From Heterohyrax brucei (lineage: Eukaryota; Chordata; Mammalia; Hyracoidea; Procaviidae): a stretch of DNA of 64,000 nucleotides. Location: positions 42,024,501-42,088,500 of the forward strand of contig CM053164.1 in NCBI GenBank assembly GCA_028571685.1, given 5' to 3'. The notes beneath the pieces were generated by a model. That model had not been told where the DNA came from. It saw only the letters and a program-made list of their open reading frames with translations, and searched no databases. A program made the position numbers and the translations under genes. This document shows, one piece after another, positions 60,041-64,000 of the stretch (position 1 is the stretch's first letter; every line of letters begins with the position of its first letter).

Positions 60041-60409
60041 CATTCTCTTTTACTGCCTGTTAGGTCCTGCCTTAGGAATCAATCTCCCTCAGGTGAGTCC
60101 TTAAGTCTTTCTTAGTCCCAAAATGACTGAGGGAGGCCAGAGATCCTGTATGCTCCCAGTAAGGCGGGTCAGTGCCCTCCCAGAGGCCTCCAGCACAGCA
60201 GACCAGCAGGGGACGGAAGGGGGACCCAGGCTAGAAGTCCATACTGAACCAGTTCAAATTGACAGAGAAGAGCTAAGTTGAGGTCATGATTTAGGCTGGG
60301 CTAGAGCTCTAAAGTAAGGTTTGGAATCTCAACATGTGGGCAAGTTTAACACTTGATGAAAGGTCCAAGCCAGAATAAAGGGTACAGACAGACGCCATCA
60401 GTGAGCACA

Positions 60410-61860
60410 AATCCATGAATCCAACTTCTACTCTGTTTACTGCTCGGATGTCACCTCCATGAAGCCTTTCGTGACTTCCTCTAGGCTGAACTGTTAAGTG
60501 CCTTCAGGGCCACTGTGCTTACCTGATCGTAGTGCTCACCACACTGCAGTGATATAGTCTGGTTGTCTGGCTCTTCATAAGAGTGCAAACTCCTTGAAGG
60601 CAGTAGTGTCTTTCTCATCACTTGTTCACACATTGTAGTTGGCACCTAGTCCTCAGGGAAGCCATTCCAGAAAGGAGGAGTTTATCATCAGAGTGGAGAG
60701 CAGAATGGAGGAAGTACAATTTTAGCAGGATCTTAAAAGGATACATAGAATGTGTATGACAGAAAGAATGAGGGAGAGCTACAGCTTAAACTTCACCTCC
60801 TCAGGAAGGCCTACCCTTATCCCCGAATCGGTTAGTTCTCATGTTGTAGATTCTTGTTATGCACAACTTCTTTTTCTGTAGTACTTATCACACTGTTGTT
60901 AATCATTATCTGAGAGTTTCTTCACTTGGCTTCCATAATCTGGTTTTCCTCCTAATTCATTAATTGCTTAAGCTCAGTCTCTTGTTTTACCCAGTCTTCT
61001 CTTTTTCTGCAGTCACTCCCATGAAGGTATCACCTATCGGTCTCAAAGCTTTAAATATTATTTAGAAACAGCAGAAAGCAATGGTTGTTGCAGTGTATGA
61101 TGAGCACATGGGGGATCACTGTACTATTCTATTTTTGCACGTGTTTGAAATTTTCTATTTTAAAACGTTTAAAAAATAAATAGCATCTGTACACTGATGA
61201 TTCCCAGTTCTCTATTTAACTCCAAACTCATATGCCCAAATGTCAGCTTGACCTCTCTTCTTTGTCTAATAGATAACTCTAGCTTTGTAAATCCAAATCT
61301 GAGTTCCTAATTATCACTCCCATCCCAGACCTTCTCTTTCTATAGTCCTGCCATGTCAGAACATGGAAACTGCATCCTTCCATTTGCTCAGGCCAAAAAC
61401 CTTGGGGTCATCCATGTCTATTTTCACCCCATATCCAATCTGTCAGCAAATTCTGCTCCCACTCTTGTCCAAACCACAATCATCCATCACCTTCCCTCCT
61501 GCAGTAGCCTCCTCAGTGGTTGCCCTATTTCCACCCATGTTGTTCTATAATCTGTTCTCAACCAAGCAGCTAGGCAACATAGGCAGACTTCGTCACTCCT
61601 GAGCTCAGAACCTTCCAGTGACTTCCCATTTCACTCATGTAATAGTCAAAGTCCTTCACCCTACACAAACGGGCCCCTCTGGTCTCCTTTTATACTATTC
61701 TGCCCCTACCCCAGCCACTCAGGTCTTAGCATGACTCATCCAACACACTGTGCCTCTTGCTTACCACTCTGCCTGCGATGTACTCGGCCAGGTATCCTCA
61801 CCAGCTTTACATCTGGACTCAAATATTTGCTTTTTCTTTTATCTTAATTTTGAATGTAAG
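60410..61860. mobile_element. ancient LINE (L2-like) fragments
   Basis: 'gatgtcacctccatgaagcc tttcgtgacttcctc' (60447) and 'cttcacctcctcaggaaggc' (60790) are L2 3'-end style. 60,960-61,730 has the widespread 'cttggggtcatccatgtcta', 'cagcaaattctgctccc' and 'ccttccagtgacttcccat' chain. Borders and the exact family are uncertain. Confidence 0.5.
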
Positions 61861-61888
61861 GTTTATTCTGAGTATCCTATATGCATAT

Positions 61889-62031
61889 AAAACCAAACCA
61901 AATTTGTTGTCATCAAGTCAATTCTGACTCATAACAACCCTACAGGATAATGTAGGACTGCCCCAAAAGGTTTCCAAGGAGCACCTGGTGGATTCATACT
62001 GCAGCTCTTAACGAACAGACAATCAGGGTTT
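61889..62031 (-). repeat. AfroSINE, antisense, with near-perfect target duplication
   Basis: 'tgttgtcatcaagtcaattc' tail at the left and 'cttaacgaacagacaatcag' head at the right. Flanks are CCTATATGCATATA (61875-61888) and CCTATAAGCATATA (62032-62045), one base different. Confidence 0.88.
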
Positions 62032-62181
62032 CCTATAAGCATATAGGGAAGGCCATTTTGATTCCAGAAAAAGCAAACAGCTGATGAAGTTAAGTATGTG
62101 AGTCTTATAAAGAGGAGAACTATAGAAGATCAACCATTGACTGATCTTAACATGATTGATTGAACCCCGCCCTGCCGCTTT

Positions 62182-62850
62182 CTTTTTTTTTAATTTTTAT
62201 TTTTATTTAACATAACTGAGTGAAAATGTACATTCACATATAAATTTACATGCCCCCCTATATGCAGCTTCCACTGCTCTCCCTGTCCAGTGACAGCACA
62301 CTATTCCTCTCTGCTCCATACATGTCTCATCCTCCCAACAGTCTCCTTTCCCCTCCTCTCCGTCCACTCCCCTTTCTCCAGCCAGAGGTCAGCAAGATGA
62401 TATCCTATAGATGTATAGAACCAAAAAGTGCTTCCAATATATGGTTACTGTGCATTGCCAAGTCCAATCCATTCCTGTCCAAAGAGTGGACCTTTGTTAT
62501 AATTTACGGGAAAGGGCAGCATCAGGGCAGGGGGCCATGCTCTCAGAGGAGCCCCAAAACCGCTGGACCATCAAATGAGGTCTTTTAGTGGAGATCTCAT
62601 GATGCACCTCTTTTTATTCTTGTGTTGCCAGTGAGGCTCCTCTCTGTGAGCTCCGTCGTGGCTATCACTGGTGGTGGCCGGGCACCATCCGGTTCTTCCG
62701 GTCCCAAGTCGATGTAGGCACCCACTCTTGTGGGTCTCTCTGTCTTCTCGGTTGTCTTTACCACATGTCATTTTGGCCATCGGTGAGCATCCGTTCCTGC
62801 TGAGTTGGGACCATTTGCTGTGTCCTCGGATGGCAGCTTGCCTGCCGCTT
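62182..62850 (-). mobile_element. L1 3' UTR, antisense
   Basis: Same 3' terminus as 21093 and 23740 ('gaaaatgtacattcacatat', 'cagtgacagcacactattc'), here extending further into the L1 3' region ('actggtggtggccgggcacc', 'ggatggcagcttgcctgc'). Confidence 0.75.
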
Positions 62851-62916
62851 TCTTGAGATCAACTGGTATCAGGTCACAAGGTAGCCTCTGGCTCTCCACT
62901 TAGGCTTATCTTTCTT

Positions 62917-64000
62917 TCTTTTTAATGAATTTTATTATGATTTAAGTACAAGTTTACAGTCTATATCAATTTGCTATATATCATCCAGAACTTTCAGCGT
63001 CATTCTACTCTAACTGCTCCCCATGACAGCACACTCCCTCCTTTCATCTGGAACTTCCTGTGTCCATTTGACTGTGATCTGTCCCCCATCACCCTATCAT
63101 ATCACCTTCAGTGATGAACTTCATGGACAGTCCTGTATACATATGGAAGTTCAAAATTTTGTTCTTTACCTGCCTTACTCCATGTTTTGTATAGTCCCGT
63201 TCAATCTCTGTCTGAAGAGCTGGCTTTGGCACAGGATGTGGTTTGGGGTTAGAGAGTCCAGGGGCCCAGGTTCCCAGGGGTTCCTCCAGACTGATGGGCC
63301 CATCAAGTGTGGTCATTTGGTAGAGTTCTAGTTCTGCCCTCTAATCCTTCTCCCACTATGTCAGAGGCTCCATACCATGTACCCCATCTAGACAGTCATT
63401 GGTGGTGGCCTGGCACCATCTAGTTATTTTGGTCCTGTGTTGAAGCAGACTCTGGCTCTTATGGCCCCTTCTATCTGGTGGGCTTGTATTTTCTTTTTGT
63501 TCATGATGTCCTCCGTAGACCTTTGTTGCAGGTGGATTACCAGTTGGTGCTACTTAGATGGCAGCTTGCTAGCTTTTAAGACCACAGGTGCCACTCACAC
63601 AAGTGGTATGCAGAACATTTTCTTTAAAGAAAAGAAGCTTGGGTATGCCAACTAGTCTGGATGTCCCCTGAAAGTGTGGTCCTCTTTCTCCTCACTCTGT
63701 TACTCTCTCCTTTCAAAGAATTGGGCTGCATTTGGAGAATAGTTTGTGATGTAGTGCAGTTATGGGTAACTCTTTTCTAGTGCATGCTGTCATACCCTAC
63801 ACCCAACCCAAATCCTAACCACTGTCCAATTTGTAGAAATCTCTCTCCCTCCTTCTCCACCAAAGAGAGATGGTTAAAGATTAGTTTCTCACTTAAAGGT
63901 TTTTTGTGTCCTTATAATAATAGTCTTATACAATATTTGTCCTTTCATGTCTGGCTAATGTCCTTCAGATGGTCCCACATTGTTGCGTATTTTCCTAAAT
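62917..64000 (-). mobile_element. L1 3' part, antisense, continuing past the window
   Basis: T-rich start at 62917, then 'aagtacaagtttacagtct', 'gagagtccaggggcccagg' (shared with 17040) and 'gcttttaagaccacaggtgc' (shared with 17345). It ends in the window with 'cttatacaatatttgtcct', the stretch just before the ORF2 end seen at 17690. Confidence 0.8.

Noticed and set aside
57060-64000. Next gene of the human order (DNAJC5G) at the right end
   Set aside because: I found no J-domain or cysteine-string coding sequence on either strand; the region is repeats. The gene should lie beyond the window.

Overview
The window is mammalian nuclear DNA. Short exons with GT/AG introns encode three proteins that I recognise from memory of their human orthologues. 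The interspersed repeats point to an afrotherian, most likely an elephant or another paenungulate. About twenty copies of a tRNA-headed SINE of AfroSINE type are present, together with a 3.4 kb RTE-type LINE whose 3' end matches the SINE tail. Gene order and orientation match human 2p23.3: SLC5A6 (-), ATRAID (+), CAD (+), SLC30A3 (-).

Layout. Positions 1-2.1 kb hold the non-coding 5' end of SLC5A6 (minus strand), which shares a GC-rich head-to-head promoter with ATRAID. ATRAID (2399-6514, 7 coding exons, 229 aa) ends about 400 bp before the CAD start codon. CAD (7128-32550, 44 coding exons, 2225 aa) fills half the window. It encodes the fused first three enzymes of de novo pyrimidine synthesis: glutaminase/carbamoyl-phosphate synthetase, dihydroorotase and aspartate transcarbamylase. 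Every exon joins in frame, and the metal-binding, catalytic and phosphorylation residues I checked are intact. A 15 kb intergenic stretch (32.8-48.2 kb) is mostly repeats: an RTE LINE with L1 pieces nested in it, a solo LTR and a two-LTR fossil. SLC30A3 (48891-56570, minus strand, 8 coding exons, 385 aa) encodes ZnT3, the synaptic-vesicle zinc transporter, and starts in a CpG island at 55.7-57.05 kb. The right 7 kb has a fresh-looking AfroSINE, a second GC-rich patch, an LTR, old LINE pieces and L1 3' ends. No further gene is visible there.

The genes are neighbours, not an operon, and their functions differ: vitamin transport (SLC5A6), a lysosomal/membrane EGF protein (ATRAID), pyrimidine synthesis (CAD) and zinc loading of synaptic vesicles (SLC30A3). 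I see no new multi-gene system. The least routine items are a palindromic mariner-type element in CAD intron 15, paired CACGTG boxes in the CAD promoter, YY1-like sites on both start codons of the ATRAID/SLC5A6 promoter, an internally deleted AfroSINE with perfect target duplications, and an open frame in the L1 3' region. All homology calls are by eye; no searches were run.
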